Assembly (NCBI GenBank): GCA_001464995.1
Contig: LNEQ01000230.1
Span: 1-60,506 of the forward strand
Length of the DNA stretch: 60,506 bases
Source of the DNA: Actinobacteria bacterium Ga0077541
GTDB taxonomy: Bacteria > Actinomycetota > Thermoleophilia > Miltoncostaeales > Miltoncostaeaceae
Direction of reading: 5' to 3'
Shown here: positions 12,883 through 22,171 of the stretch, one piece after another
Numbering within the stretch: the first letter of the stretch is position 1
How the letters are laid out: every line of letters begins with the position of its first letter
The notes under the pieces: generated by a model
What the model saw: the letters and a program-made list of their open reading frames with translations, nothing else
Databases searched by the model: none
What the model was told of the DNA's origin: nothing
Translations under genes and position numbers: made by a program

Positions 12883-13574
12883 GCCATCGCCTCCAGGCGC
12901 ATCTTGACGCGGCGCATGGCGCGGTCGGCGCGGCGCTGGATCAGCTCGAGCTGCAGGATCGTCAGGAAGACGCCGACGGTGGCGGCCAGGCTCACGAGGA
13001 ACCAGACCAGCATCGCGTCGGACATGTTCGCGCCGCCGGTCGTGAAGACGACCGGGTGCACGAACGAACGCGCGACGCGGACCGAGTAGAAGGAGAGCGG
13101 CACCGATGCGAAGGCGGCGATCGAGTAGATCGCCGAGTAGCGCAGCCGCAGCTCGCCCTCGACCGAGGAGCGCAGCACGAAGTAGGCGGCGTACAGCAGC
13201 AGGACGATCACGAACGTGACCAGCCGCGGATCGGTCCAGACCCACCAGGTGCCCCAGGAGGCCTTGGCCCAGATCGAGCCGGTGATGACGACCAGCACCG
13301 AGAAGGCCAGGCCGATGCCGATCGCGATGCTCGAGACGTCGTCGAGGTGGGCGTCGCGGGTGCGCAGATAGCGGATGCCGTAGATCGCGCCGACGGCGAA
13401 GGCCACCAGGCCCACCAGCGCGATCGACACGTGGAAGTAGAAGATCTTCTGGATGATCCCCTGGTCGGCGTCCTCGGGGGCGACGAAGAAGATGCCGAAG
13501 CAGGCGACCGCCGTGAGGATCGCGGTCAGCACCCCGGTGATCGCCAGGCGCCGCGTCGAGCGCGTGTCAGTCAT
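12879..13574 (-). CDS. ccmC: Heme exporter permease CcmC
   Basis: QKIFYFHVSIA, GSIWAKASWGTWWVWTDPRL, YSIAAFASVPLSFYSVR. Confidence 0.93.
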   Translation of the reverse strand: MTDTRSTRRLAITGVLTAILTAVACFGIFFVAPEDADQGIIQKIFYFHVSIALVGLVAFAVGAIYGIRYLRTRDAHLDDVSSIAIGIGLAFSVLVVITGSIWAKASWGTWWVWTDPRLVTFVIVLLLYAAYFVLRSSVEGELRLRYSAIYSIAAFASVPLSFYSVRVARSFVHPVVFTTGGANMSDAMLVWFLVSLAATVGVFLTILQLELIQRRADRAMRRVKMRLEAMA

Positions 13575-14265
13575 CGAAGACGTGCTCGTAGGTCGCGTAG
13601 GCCACAAGGCCGAAGATTACCGCATATACCCCCAGAAACAGGCAGTAACCCCGGTACTCGGCGAGGTCGTTCGTCCCCCCCGAGACCGCTTGCGTGGCGC
13701 CTGAGGCGGCGATCACGACGGGCAGCAGCGAGGGCAGGAAGAGCACCGGCAGCAGCAGCTCGCGGGCGCGTGCGAACAGCGCCAGGCAGGCCAGCAGCGA
13801 CCCCAGGACGGAGATCCCGAGGTTCGCGAGGAGGCACACGAGGCCGATCAGCAGCAGGTCGCCGGGCTCCTGCCCGCGGACGAAGAAGATGGTGACGAGC
13901 GGCACCGCGACCACCTCGACGGCGAGCAGATACGCGAAGATCGCCCCCGCCCGCGAGATCAGGAGCAGATCGCGGGGCACGGGCGTGACGAGCAGCCCGT
14001 CGAGCACGCGCTGCTCGCGTTCGGGGACCCACGACCGGCCCACCCCGAGCACCGCGGTGAGGGCGAGCGTCGCCCAGAGGATCCCCCCGGAGACGGCCGA
14101 GAGGTCCTGGCCCCGCCCGCCGAAGGCGAACTGGAAGATCATCATCGCGACGACGGCGAAGAGCACCATCGCCACCAGGGTGTCGCGCGTGCGCAGCTCG
14201 AGGCGCAGGTCCTTGAGCAGGAGGGCGCGCAGCTGACGGAACCAGGAGGGGCGGGCGGCGTTCAC
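13567..14265 (-). CDS. ccmB: Heme exporter permease CcmB
   Basis: LLLKDLRLELRTRDTLVAMVLFAVVAMMIFQFAF, REQRVLDGLLVTPVPRDLLL. Confidence 0.9.
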   Translation of the reverse strand: MNAARPSWFRQLRALLLKDLRLELRTRDTLVAMVLFAVVAMMIFQFAFGGRGQDLSAVSGGILWATLALTAVLGVGRSWVPEREQRVLDGLLVTPVPRDLLLISRAGAIFAYLLAVEVVAVPLVTIFFVRGQEPGDLLLIGLVCLLANLGISVLGSLLACLALFARARELLLPVLFLPSLLPVVIAASGATQAVSGGTNDLAEYRGYCLFLGVYAVIFGLVAYATYEHVFDD

Positions 14266-14948
14266 GCCACCAGCTCCTCGTAGCGGGCGCGGAACGCCGA
14301 GGCCTCGCCCGCGACGGGCTCGTCGAGCACCACCCGCCCCGCCCGCAGCACGAGGACGCGCCCGGCCAGGGAGACACCGCGCTCCACCTCGTGGGTCACC
14401 ATCACGGCGCCCCGGGCGGAGCCGAGATCGGCGAGGACGCCGTCGAGCAGGCGAGCGCCCGCGGCGTCGAGGCCGGAGTAGGGCTCGTCGAGCAGGAGGA
14501 GCACCGGGTCGTGGAGCAGGGCCCGGGCGAGGCCGAGGCGCTGGGCCATGCCGCGGCTGAAGGTGCGCACCGGGTCGAACGATCGCGCCCGCAACCCCAC
14601 GCGGTCGAGCCCGGCGTCGATGCGCTCGCGCGCGTCGGGCAGCCCGTAGAGCGCGGCGTAGAGCTCCAGGTTCTGCCGGGGCGTGAGGTCGAGGTAGACG
14701 AGCGGGTCGTGCCCGAGGTAGCCGATGCCGGCGCGCGCGCGGGTGCGGCCGCCGGGAAGCTCCTGGCCGCAGACCGACAGCGCCCCGGAGTCGGGTCGCA
14801 GCAGCGTCGCCACCATCCGCAGGAGCGTGCTCTTGCCCGCGCCGTTCGGGCCGAGCACGGCGAGGCACTCGCCGGGCGCCAGCGCGATGTCGACCCGGTC
14901 GACGGCGGCGCGGTCGCCGAAGCGCTTCACGAGGCCGCTGCCCCGCAC
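14262..14948 (-). CDS. ccmA: Heme exporter ATP-binding protein CcmA
   Basis: Walker A GPNGAGKSTLL, SRGMAQRLGLARALLHDPVLLLLDEP; position before ccmB. Confidence 0.88.
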   Translation of the reverse strand: MRGSGLVKRFGDRAAVDRVDIALAPGECLAVLGPNGAGKSTLLRMVATLLRPDSGALSVCGQELPGGRTRARAGIGYLGHDPLVYLDLTPRQNLELYAALYGLPDARERIDAGLDRVGLRARSFDPVRTFSRGMAQRLGLARALLHDPVLLLLDEPYSGLDAAGARLLDGVLADLGSARGAVMVTHEVERGVSLAGRVLVLRAGRVVLDEPVAGEASAFRARYEELVA

Positions 14949-14959
14949 CAGGGTGGTCT

Positions 14960-15847
14960 CTACAGCGTCACCTCGGCGACGGTGAAGACCAGGAAGACCA
15001 CGGCGAGCAGGCCGTTCGACTGGGCGAAGGCCGCCTGCACGCGGCGGGTGTCGCCGGGCCGCACGATCGCGTTCTCCACGAGCAGCACGACGGCGCAGAC
15101 CGCGACGCCCGCGAAGTAGACGGCCCCGGCACCCGCAGCGGACCCGGCGCCGGCGAGCAGCGCGATCGCCGCCACGTGGAGGGCCCGGGTGAACCAGAGC
15201 GCCCGCCGCTCGCCGAAGCGGGCCGGGATCGAGTGGACGTCGTTGGCGCGATCGAACTCGACGTCGAGCAGCGCGTAGATCACGTCGAAGCCCGCGATCC
15301 ACGCCGCCACGCCGAGGCCCAGCATGATGGGCGCGGGCCCGAGCTCCCCGGTCACCGCCAGCCAGGCGCCCATCGGGGCGATGCCGATCGTGAGCCCGAG
15401 CGCCAGGTGGCAGAGCCAGCTGACCCGCTTGGCGAGCGGGTAGAGCACGAACGCGGCCACGGGCACGGGCCAGAGCACCCAGGTCTCCTCGGGCAGCTGG
15501 GAGACCGCCACGAGCAGCAGGGCGAGGCTGACGGCGCAGAACGCGGCGACCTGCCCCACCCTGAGGCGCCCCGCGGGGATCTCCCGCGAGGCCGTGCGCG
15601 GGTTCCGCGCGTCGATGTCGGCGTCGATGATGCGGTTGAGCGCCATCGCGAGGCTGCGCGCGCCGACCATGGCCAGCAGGATCCAGCCGAGCGTGGCGAG
15701 GTCCGGGATCGCCATGTCCGCGAGCAGCGCCGCGGAGAGGGCGAAGGGAAGGGCGAAGATCGTGTGCGAGAAGCGCACGAGGCCGAGCAGGGCGGGCACG
15801 AGCCCCAGTCCCGCCGCCTGCGGCGCGGCCCCCGAGGAGGTGGTCAC
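14960..15847 (-). CDS. UbiA-family prenyltransferase (MqnP/UbiA-like, quinone biosynthesis)
   Basis: RFSHTIFALPFALSAALLA, ARSLAMALNRIIDADIDARNPRTASREIPAG, DVIYALLDVEFDRANDVHSIPARFG. Start placed at GTG 15847 because of the TAACAT hexamer 7 nt upstream. Confidence 0.88.
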   Translation of the reverse strand: MTTSSGAAPQAAGLGLVPALLGLVRFSHTIFALPFALSAALLADMAIPDLATLGWILLAMVGARSLAMALNRIIDADIDARNPRTASREIPAGRLRVGQVAAFCAVSLALLLVAVSQLPEETWVLWPVPVAAFVLYPLAKRVSWLCHLALGLTIGIAPMGAWLAVTGELGPAPIMLGLGVAAWIAGFDVIYALLDVEFDRANDVHSIPARFGERRALWFTRALHVAAIALLAGAGSAAGAGAVYFAGVAVCAVVLLVENAIVRPGDTRRVQAAFAQSNGLLAVVFLVFTVAEVTL

Positions 15848-15910
15848 GGTCCCGATGTTACCGGCGATGCGCACCCCTCCATCGATTCCGGCGCCCGGTG
15901 CGGGCGGCGC

Positions 15911-16015
15911 TCAGGCGGCCGCGTCGCCCGGGCGGTGGGTGCCGAAGCTCCAGACGCTGCCGTCGCGGTTGCGGGCGGCGAACCCGCGCGAGCCGTAGTC
16001 CCGGCCGGTGGCTAT
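15911..16015 (-). pseudogene. C-terminal remnant of a VOC/glyoxalase-family protein
   Basis: Reads IATGRDYGSRGFAARNRDGSVWSFGTHRPGDAAA*, resembling the C-terminal signature YGSREF..RDPEGNLWSFGTYRP. No upstream half in any frame. Confidence 0.55.
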
Positions 16016-16710
16016 GCGGCCGGCCCTCCCGGAGGGTCGGCGGGGCCGTAGATCGCCGGGCGGCCGGTCGCGAGCCCCCAGAACTGGTCGCCGTGGTCGT
16101 AGTGCCACCACTCCTCGTGGTAGGCGGTGAAGCCCTGGCCGGCCATGGACCAGAAGAGCAGGCGTCGCAGGCCGCGGGCCTCGCCGGGCACGTCCTCGAG
16201 CGCGCGGGCGGCGGCCTCCTCGACGAAGGCGTCGAAGGAGGTCCCGAGGTCGAGGGGCCGCCCGTCGCCGTCGCCGAGCGTGAGGTCCACGGCGCCGCCG
16301 GTCAGATGTGGCGGCGGCGCGGCCGTCGAGCGGGAGGGCGCCGTGACGTAGCGGGCGGCGGCCTCCTCCAGCGCGGCGGCGGGCCAGTCGTAGTGGACCA
16401 TCGTGAGCTCGTCGAGATAGCCGTTGTAGAGCGCCGCCTGGGTCGCGAGCGGGCGGTAGCCGTCCCAGACGACCAGGCTGCGGCCGTCGGGCAGCCCGGC
16501 GGCCACGGCCGCGAGCCGGTGAGCGACCCCCTCGCGGATCCAGCCCTCGGCAAGGGCGCCCGCGAGCCCCATCGCGTGGTACTGCGGGGAGTCGTGGACC
16601 CGCGGGCCGATGTCGGCGACCCGCACCAGCGGCTCGTCCACCGGCTCGATCTCGACGTCCTGCCAGCCGTGGGTCGACGTCATCATCGGGATCGCCCGTA
16701 GCGAGCTCAC
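16012..16710 (-). CDS. VanX-like D-Ala-D-Ala dipeptidase (peptidase M15D)
   Basis: VWDGYRPLATQAALYNGYL, HLTGGAVDLTL, FTAYHEEWWHYDHGDQFW. Confidence 0.88.
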   Translation of the reverse strand: MSSLRAIPMMTSTHGWQDVEIEPVDEPLVRVADIGPRVHDSPQYHAMGLAGALAEGWIREGVAHRLAAVAAGLPDGRSLVVWDGYRPLATQAALYNGYLDELTMVHYDWPAAALEEAAARYVTAPSRSTAAPPPHLTGGAVDLTLGDGDGRPLDLGTSFDAFVEEAAARALEDVPGEARGLRRLLFWSMAGQGFTAYHEEWWHYDHGDQFWGLATGRPAIYGPADPPGGPAA

Positions 16711-17411
16711 CGCGTCTCCCACTCGGCGGCGTCGATGCGGGCGCCCGGGTCCTTGCCGGCGGCGATGGCGAGGAAGGGCGCGACCACGCGCGAGGGGTGC
16801 GGGACGGTCTGGGGGTCCTCGTCGGGATACGCCGCGGCCCGCATCGCGGTGCGCAGCGGCCCCGGGTTCACGGCGACGCAGCGGATCCCGGCGTCGCGCA
16901 GCTCCTCCCGGAGCATCTGGGTGACCCCCTCGAGCCCGAGCTTCGACACCGCGTACGCCCCCCACCCCGCCCGGCCCGCCGCGCCCGAGGTCACGTTGAT
17001 GATGGCGCCGCCCGGCGACATGGCGGGGATCAGGGCCGACGTCCACTGCACCGTTCCGGTGAGGTTGACCGCCATGACCGCGTCCCAGAGCTCGGCCGGG
17101 TAGTCGGCGATCGGCGTGCGTGCGCCCAGCAGGCTCGCGTTGTTGACCACGACATCGACGCGCCCGAGCACCGCGAGGGTCTGCGCCGCCGCCTCCTGCA
17201 CGCTGCCCGGGTCGGCCAGGTCGAGCGGGACGCCCTGCACCTGCGCACCCCTCTCGCGTACCCGCGACATGGTTCCCTCCAGCCGCCGGACCGCGGTCGC
17301 GGTCACCACCAGGCGGGCGCCCTCGGCGGCGAACGCCTCGGCGAGGGCCCGGCCGAGGCCCCGCGAGGCGCCGGTCACCACGACCCTCATCCCCGCCATC
17401 CGCTCACCCAC
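16707..17411 (-). CDS. SDR-family oxidoreductase
   Basis: VVVTGASRGLGRALAEAFAAEGARLVV, VVNNASLLGA, AYAVSKLGLEGVTQMLREEL. Confidence 0.9.
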   Translation of the reverse strand: MGERMAGMRVVVTGASRGLGRALAEAFAAEGARLVVTATAVRRLEGTMSRVRERGAQVQGVPLDLADPGSVQEAAAQTLAVLGRVDVVVNNASLLGARTPIADYPAELWDAVMAVNLTGTVQWTSALIPAMSPGGAIINVTSGAAGRAGWGAYAVSKLGLEGVTQMLREELRDAGIRCVAVNPGPLRTAMRAAAYPDEDPQTVPHPSRVVAPFLAIAAGKDPGARIDAAEWETR

Positions 17412-17451
17412 CGCAGCCGCTCCTGACCCCCGGGGGCGGGAGCGTCCCCAA

Positions 17452-17895
17452 CTAGTCCTTCAGCTCCTGCCGGGACGGCTCGGGCACCTGCGGGGCCGTC
17501 TGGGCCGGGTAGACGTCGCTCTCGGGCGACGTGCCGGCGACCGACGCGATGTAGGCGGCCACGTTGACGGCGTCCTGGCCCGTCACCAGGTCGCGCGGCA
17601 TCGGGGGCTGGGCCATCTTGATCCACCGCTCGATGGTGCCCTGGAACTGGGAGTCGTCGAACCCGGCCTGGCGCGACGCCCTCCAGGAGTCGTCCAGGTT
17701 CGGGCCGATGGCCGAGGGCGGGGTGCCCGCGTCCTCGAGCGTGTGACAGCTCGCGCACAGGTTCACGAAGCTCGTCTTCCCGGCGTCCAGGTCGGCGGTC
17801 TCCCCGCTGTCGCCACAGGCCGACAGGCCGAATGCGGCGACGCCCACGGCGACGACTGCCGCCAGGCGGCGGCCCCTACGGCGCAGAGACGTCAT
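17452..17895 (-). CDS. c-type cytochrome lipoprotein (oxidase-associated)
   Basis: Lipobox-like GLSACGD; heme motif CASCH; PPMPRDLVTGQDAVNVAAYIASVAG. Confidence 0.88.
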   Translation of the reverse strand: MTSLRRRGRRLAAVVAVGVAAFGLSACGDSGETADLDAGKTSFVNLCASCHTLEDAGTPPSAIGPNLDDSWRASRQAGFDDSQFQGTIERWIKMAQPPMPRDLVTGQDAVNVAAYIASVAGTSPESDVYPAQTAPQVPEPSRQELKD

Positions 17896-18518
17896 ACGAG
17901 GTACACCAGGATGTAGAGCAGGACCCAGACGACATCGACGAAGTGCCAGTAGAGGCTGGAGGCCTGCAGGGGAGTGGACCACTGCGGGGTGAAGTCGTGT
18001 GCCCGCTTGACCCGGATGTAGCAGAGGGTCAGCAGCGTCAGGCCGACGAAGACGTGGAGGCCGTGGAAGCCGGTCAGCGTGTAGAAGGTCGAGCCGAAGG
18101 CCTGGTCCTGCGGGGTGAACCCGAGGTGGATGTACTCGTTCACCTGGATCAGGAGGAACGTGCCGCCCAGGAACATGGTCACCAGCAGGCCCCGCTCGAG
18201 GCCCTTGCGGTCGCCGTAGTGCTTCAGGCGGTGCTCGCCCCAGTGGATGGTGAAGCTCGACGCCACCAGGATGGCCGTGTTCACGCCGGTGATGATCTTC
18301 GGCAGCTCGAAGGGCTCGCCCGCCGAGTTCAGGGGCGGCCACTGGTCGGCCACGTTGAAGCGGACGAAGAAGTAGGCGGCGAACAGCGAGCCGAACAGCA
18401 TCACCTCGGAGCCGATGAAGAACATCATCGACAGCATCCCCATGCTGATCTGGCTGCCCCGCGAGGGAGGCGGCGTCGCCTGCGAGGGCGCGCTGATCGT
18501 GGGCTCGACGGTGGCCAT
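17892..18518 (-). CDS. ctaE: Cytochrome c oxidase subunit III
   Basis: MGMLSMMFFIGSEVMLFGSLFAAYF...FHGLHVFVGLTLLTLCYIR...WHFVDVVWVLLYILVYL. Confidence 0.93.
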   Translation of the reverse strand: MATVEPTISAPSQATPPPSRGSQISMGMLSMMFFIGSEVMLFGSLFAAYFFVRFNVADQWPPLNSAGEPFELPKIITGVNTAILVASSFTIHWGEHRLKHYGDRKGLERGLLVTMFLGGTFLLIQVNEYIHLGFTPQDQAFGSTFYTLTGFHGLHVFVGLTLLTLCYIRVKRAHDFTPQWSTPLQASSLYWHFVDVVWVLLYILVYLV

Positions 18519-18521
18519 CGG

Positions 18522-21284
18522 CTAGCTCCCGGACGGGGAGGCCGGCGCCTCCGCATCGACGACGATCCGCTCCACGGGGACGGTGCCGGCGGCGGCCCGC
18601 ACCGCGGCCAGCGCCTCATCCGACTCCAGGCGTCCGCCGCGCGCGGCGATCACGAGGATCTCGTCGGCCCGGTGCCCCGTCACGGCGATGGTGGCCGCGG
18701 CGGCGGCGTCGCCGTCGAGCACCTCGCCGCGCGACTGCACGCCGACGGCCTGCAGGCCGTCGATGGCGGCGCGGACCCGGTCGAAGGCGGCGGAACGCGC
18801 CTCCTCGGCCTCGTCGGTCCAGCCGGGCCCGGTCAGGTTCATGGGCGAGAGCAGGATGACGCCGATCGGACGGCGGTCGGCGCGCTCGCGCAGCGCGGCG
18901 ACGAGGCCGGCCGTGCCGAGGCCCTCGTCGGCGACCACGGCGACCTGCGAGACGCCCGGCAGGCTCAGGGGCGCGCGCGCGTCCTCGGGACGGACGACCA
19001 CGCGCGTCACGCCCAGGCCGGTGCTCTTGCGAAGCCGGTCGACCATGTCGTCGGCCATCCACGCCGACATGCCCGTCGGGTAGGTGGCGAGCATGACCTC
19101 GTGGACGTCCTCCTCGGCGCTCACGGCGGCGACGGCGGCGAAGGGGTCACCCTCGACGACGGTCCCGGAGGCGTCGATGCCCGACTCGGCCAGAACCGAC
19201 AGGGCGACCTGCAGGCGCCGGTCGGCGGCACGGGAGTCGCCGTCCTCGTTGGCCACGGCGAAGGTGAACCGCCAGAGGCCCTCGGAGGCGCGGTGGCGGA
19301 CCTCGTCGATGAGCGCGGCGGACGCCACGGTCTCGTCGGCGACGACGACGATGGTGCGCTTCTCGGTCTCGGTGAGCTCGCCGCCGATCTCCTCGGGGGC
19401 GAAGACGACCGCGTGGCGCGCGCCGGGGATGCCGTACTGGTACGGGCCGCCGACCACCTGCGGGGTCGCCTCGAAGTTGAAGAGCGACGGGGGCGAGGAG
19501 ACGAGCCACTCGAGGGTGCGCCCGCGCCAGGGGTTCCAGGGCGCCTTCGGCCCGGACCGCCACGAGGTGATCATGTTGTAGAAGAAGACCAGGAACCCGA
19601 GCGTCATCACGATCGACGCGATGCCGATGAACTGGTTCACCGCTTCGAACCGTTCGTCGTAGGCGGAGACGCGGCGGGGCATGCCCTGGATGCCGAGCCA
19701 GTGCATCGGCATGAAGGTGGCATTGAAGCCGATGAAGATGATCCAGAAACTGATCATCCCCAGCGTCTCGTTGTACATCTTCCCGGTCATCTTCGGGAAC
19801 CAGTAATGGACGCCGGCGAAGATGGTGAAGACGCTGCCGCCGACGAAGACGTAGTGGATGTGGGCCACCACGAAGTAGGTGTCGGTCACCTGGATGTCCA
19901 CGGGGATGACGGCCAGCATCACGCCCGAGAGCCCGCCGATGACGAACACCCCGATGAAGCCCATCGCGTAGAGCATCGGCGTCTTGAGGTGGATCTTGCC
20001 GCCCCACATGGTCCCGAGCCAGGAGAAGATCTTCACGCCGGTGGGGATCGCGATGATGATCGTGGTGATCATCATGGGCACGCGCAGCCACGCCGCCATG
20101 CCGCTGACGAACATGTGGTGCGCCCAGACCCCGAAGCCGAGCACGGCGATGGCCACCGTCGAGAACGCGAGCGCCCGGTAGCCGAAGATCGGCTTGCGCG
20201 AGAAGGTCGCGATGATCTCGCTGATGATCCCGAAGCCCGGCAGCATCATGATGTACACGGCCGGGTGGGAGTAGAACCAGAAGATGTGCTGGTAGGCGAT
20301 GACGTCGCCGCCGCCCGCCGGGTCGAAGAACTGCGTCCCGATGACCCGGTCGAAGAGGGTCATGAACTGCGAGCCGGCGATGAACGGCGTGCCGAAGACG
20401 ACGAGCGCCGAGGTGGTCGCGTTGGCCCACACCAGGAGCGGCATCCGCCAGACGGTCATGCCCGGGGCGCGCATCGTGAAGATCGTGACCAGGAAGTTGA
20501 TCGCGGTGGCGATCGAGCTGGCGCCGACGACCTGGACGCCGACCTCGAAGAGGGTCGTGCCGGTGCCGCCCTGGTTGGCGAGCGGGACGTAGGCGGTCCA
20601 GCCGGCCGAGAAGGCGCCGAAGACCGGGCTGAGGATCATCATCAGCCCGCCGGGGATGAGCATCCACACCGACAGGGCGTTCAGACGCGGGAACGCCATG
20701 TCCTTGGCGCCGATCATGATCGGCAGGATGTAGTTCGCCAGGCCGGCGAAGGCCGGGATGACGAACAGGAAGATCATCACCGTCGCGTGGACGCTGAAGA
20801 GGCCGTTGTAGGTCTCGCCGTCGCCGAGGGTCTGGCCCGCGGTGAAGAGCTCGGCGCGCACCGCCTCGGCGAGGAGGCCGGCCAGCACGAAGAAGGTGAA
20901 GACGATGGCCATGTACTGGACACCGATGACCTTGTGGTCCGTGTTCACCTTGAAGTAGTCGCGCCAGCTGTGGGCGCCGTGCATGGAGTGGTCCTCGCCG
21001 TCCACCCGGCGGCCGGTCATCCACTGCCACCACCAGTCGAAGCAGCCGATGCCGATCAGGAAACCGATCGAGGTGAGCGAGGCCGCGGCCGTGACGTAGA
21101 CCTGTGACACCCAGAGCGGATCCATCCCGAAGATGGTCCGCATGAACCAGATGAGCCCGAAGGAGAAGAGGAAGCTGCCGGCCGACCACAGCGTCGCGCG
21201 CTTCCACCAGTAGGAGAGCGGGCGCGGGTCGACGTGGTGGGCGTGGCCCGAGGGGTCGGAGTGCGTGGGTGCGTGGGTGGCCAT
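18522..21284 (-). CDS. ctaD: Heme-copper oxidase subunit I with ~280-aa C-terminal tandem USP-like extension
   Basis: YFKVNTDHKVIGVQYM, HIFWFYSHPAVYIMMLPGFG, VVAHIHYVFVGGSVFTIFAGVHYWFPKMTGKMYNE. After ~19365 two alpha/beta repeats: RTIVVVADETVASAALIDEVRHRASEGLWRFTFAVA and QVAVVADEGLGTAGLVAALRERADRRPIGVILL. Confidence 0.92.
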   Translation of the reverse strand: MATHAPTHSDPSGHAHHVDPRPLSYWWKRATLWSAGSFLFSFGLIWFMRTIFGMDPLWVSQVYVTAAASLTSIGFLIGIGCFDWWWQWMTGRRVDGEDHSMHGAHSWRDYFKVNTDHKVIGVQYMAIVFTFFVLAGLLAEAVRAELFTAGQTLGDGETYNGLFSVHATVMIFLFVIPAFAGLANYILPIMIGAKDMAFPRLNALSVWMLIPGGLMMILSPVFGAFSAGWTAYVPLANQGGTGTTLFEVGVQVVGASSIATAINFLVTIFTMRAPGMTVWRMPLLVWANATTSALVVFGTPFIAGSQFMTLFDRVIGTQFFDPAGGGDVIAYQHIFWFYSHPAVYIMMLPGFGIISEIIATFSRKPIFGYRALAFSTVAIAVLGFGVWAHHMFVSGMAAWLRVPMMITTIIIAIPTGVKIFSWLGTMWGGKIHLKTPMLYAMGFIGVFVIGGLSGVMLAVIPVDIQVTDTYFVVAHIHYVFVGGSVFTIFAGVHYWFPKMTGKMYNETLGMISFWIIFIGFNATFMPMHWLGIQGMPRRVSAYDERFEAVNQFIGIASIVMTLGFLVFFYNMITSWRSGPKAPWNPWRGRTLEWLVSSPPSLFNFEATPQVVGGPYQYGIPGARHAVVFAPEEIGGELTETEKRTIVVVADETVASAALIDEVRHRASEGLWRFTFAVANEDGDSRAADRRLQVALSVLAESGIDASGTVVEGDPFAAVAAVSAEEDVHEVMLATYPTGMSAWMADDMVDRLRKSTGLGVTRVVVRPEDARAPLSLPGVSQVAVVADEGLGTAGLVAALRERADRRPIGVILLSPMNLTGPGWTDEAEEARSAAFDRVRAAIDGLQAVGVQSRGEVLDGDAAAAATIAVTGHRADEILVIAARGGRLESDEALAAVRAAAGTVPVERIVVDAEAPASPSGS

Positions 21285-21304
21285 GGTGGTCCTCGGTTAC
21301 CGGG

Positions 21305-22072
21305 TCACGGCTGGGCGGGTTCGGTGGTCCCCGGCGCCGGCGCCGGGGAGGCCTGGTCGGCGACCTGGGTCTCGGCGTCCGCGAGCCAGTCCTCGTAGTC
21401 GTCGGGCTCCATCACGACGACGCGCGTGCGCATGATCGCGTGGCCGACGCCGCAGAGCTCGGCGCAGATGACCTGGTAGGTGCCGACCCGGTTCGGATCG
21501 AAGACGACGCGAGTCGTGATGCCGGGCACGACGTCCTGCTTCACCCGGAACTCGACCACGTAGAAGTTGTGGATGACGTCCTTGGAGCGCATCCGCAGCT
21601 CCACCTGACGACCGACCGGCACGCGCAGGTCGCCGCTGCCGACCTCGCCGCCGGGGTACGCGAAGGACCACGCGAACTGCTCGGCGGTGACGTCCACGAC
21701 GAGGCGGTCCTGGGCGAGCGCCTCGTTGTCGGAGAGCACCAGGTAGGCCCAGACGGCCATGACGGCCAGGAGGACCGTGGGGACGAGGGTCCACACGATC
21801 TCGAGCTTGGTGTTGCCGTGCACCGGCGGGCCGTCGCTCTCGTCGCCCGGCGCCGCGCGGAAGCGCCATGCGCTGTAGATGAGCACGACGGTCACCAGCG
21901 TGAAGATGGCCACCGAGGCCCACACGACGAACCACATGAGGGAGTCGACGCGCTCCGCCTGCTCGGCGGCCTGGATCGGGATCCAGTCGATCAGCACGGC
22001 GGTCGCCGCCGTCAATCCCCCGATCACGATCGTGAGGATGATGAGCGGGATGGTGTGGCGGCTCCTCAGCAC
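21305..22072 (-). CDS. ctaC: Cytochrome c oxidase subunit II
   Basis: Two TM helices, LEIVWTLVPTVLLAVMAVWAYL, AEQFAWSFAYPGG, CuA site CAELCGVGHAIM. Confidence 0.95.
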   Translation of the reverse strand: MLRSRHTIPLIILTIVIGGLTAATAVLIDWIPIQAAEQAERVDSLMWFVVWASVAIFTLVTVVLIYSAWRFRAAPGDESDGPPVHGNTKLEIVWTLVPTVLLAVMAVWAYLVLSDNEALAQDRLVVDVTAEQFAWSFAYPGGEVGSGDLRVPVGRQVELRMRSKDVIHNFYVVEFRVKQDVVPGITTRVVFDPNRVGTYQVICAELCGVGHAIMRTRVVVMEPDDYEDWLADAETQVADQASPAPAPGTTEPAQP

Positions 22073-22171
22073 GGCGGGGAACCTATCACGCGTTTCGGGC
22101 CGCGAAAGGGGTCCCCGAACGGGTCACACGTCCCTGCGCCAGCGCGATTCGGCCCCAGCGCGATCGCCCCC

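Noticed and set aside
16012-16710. Glycopeptide-resistance vanX
   Set aside because: No vanHA or vanRS partners nearby; more likely a housekeeping M15D dipeptidase.
17832-21107. 1091-aa plus-strand ORF opposite coxIII/coxI
   Set aside because: Shadow ORF of high-GC codon bias. Its His/Asp/Arg-rich low-complexity sequence has no domain logic, while the minus strand encodes unmistakable oxidase subunits.
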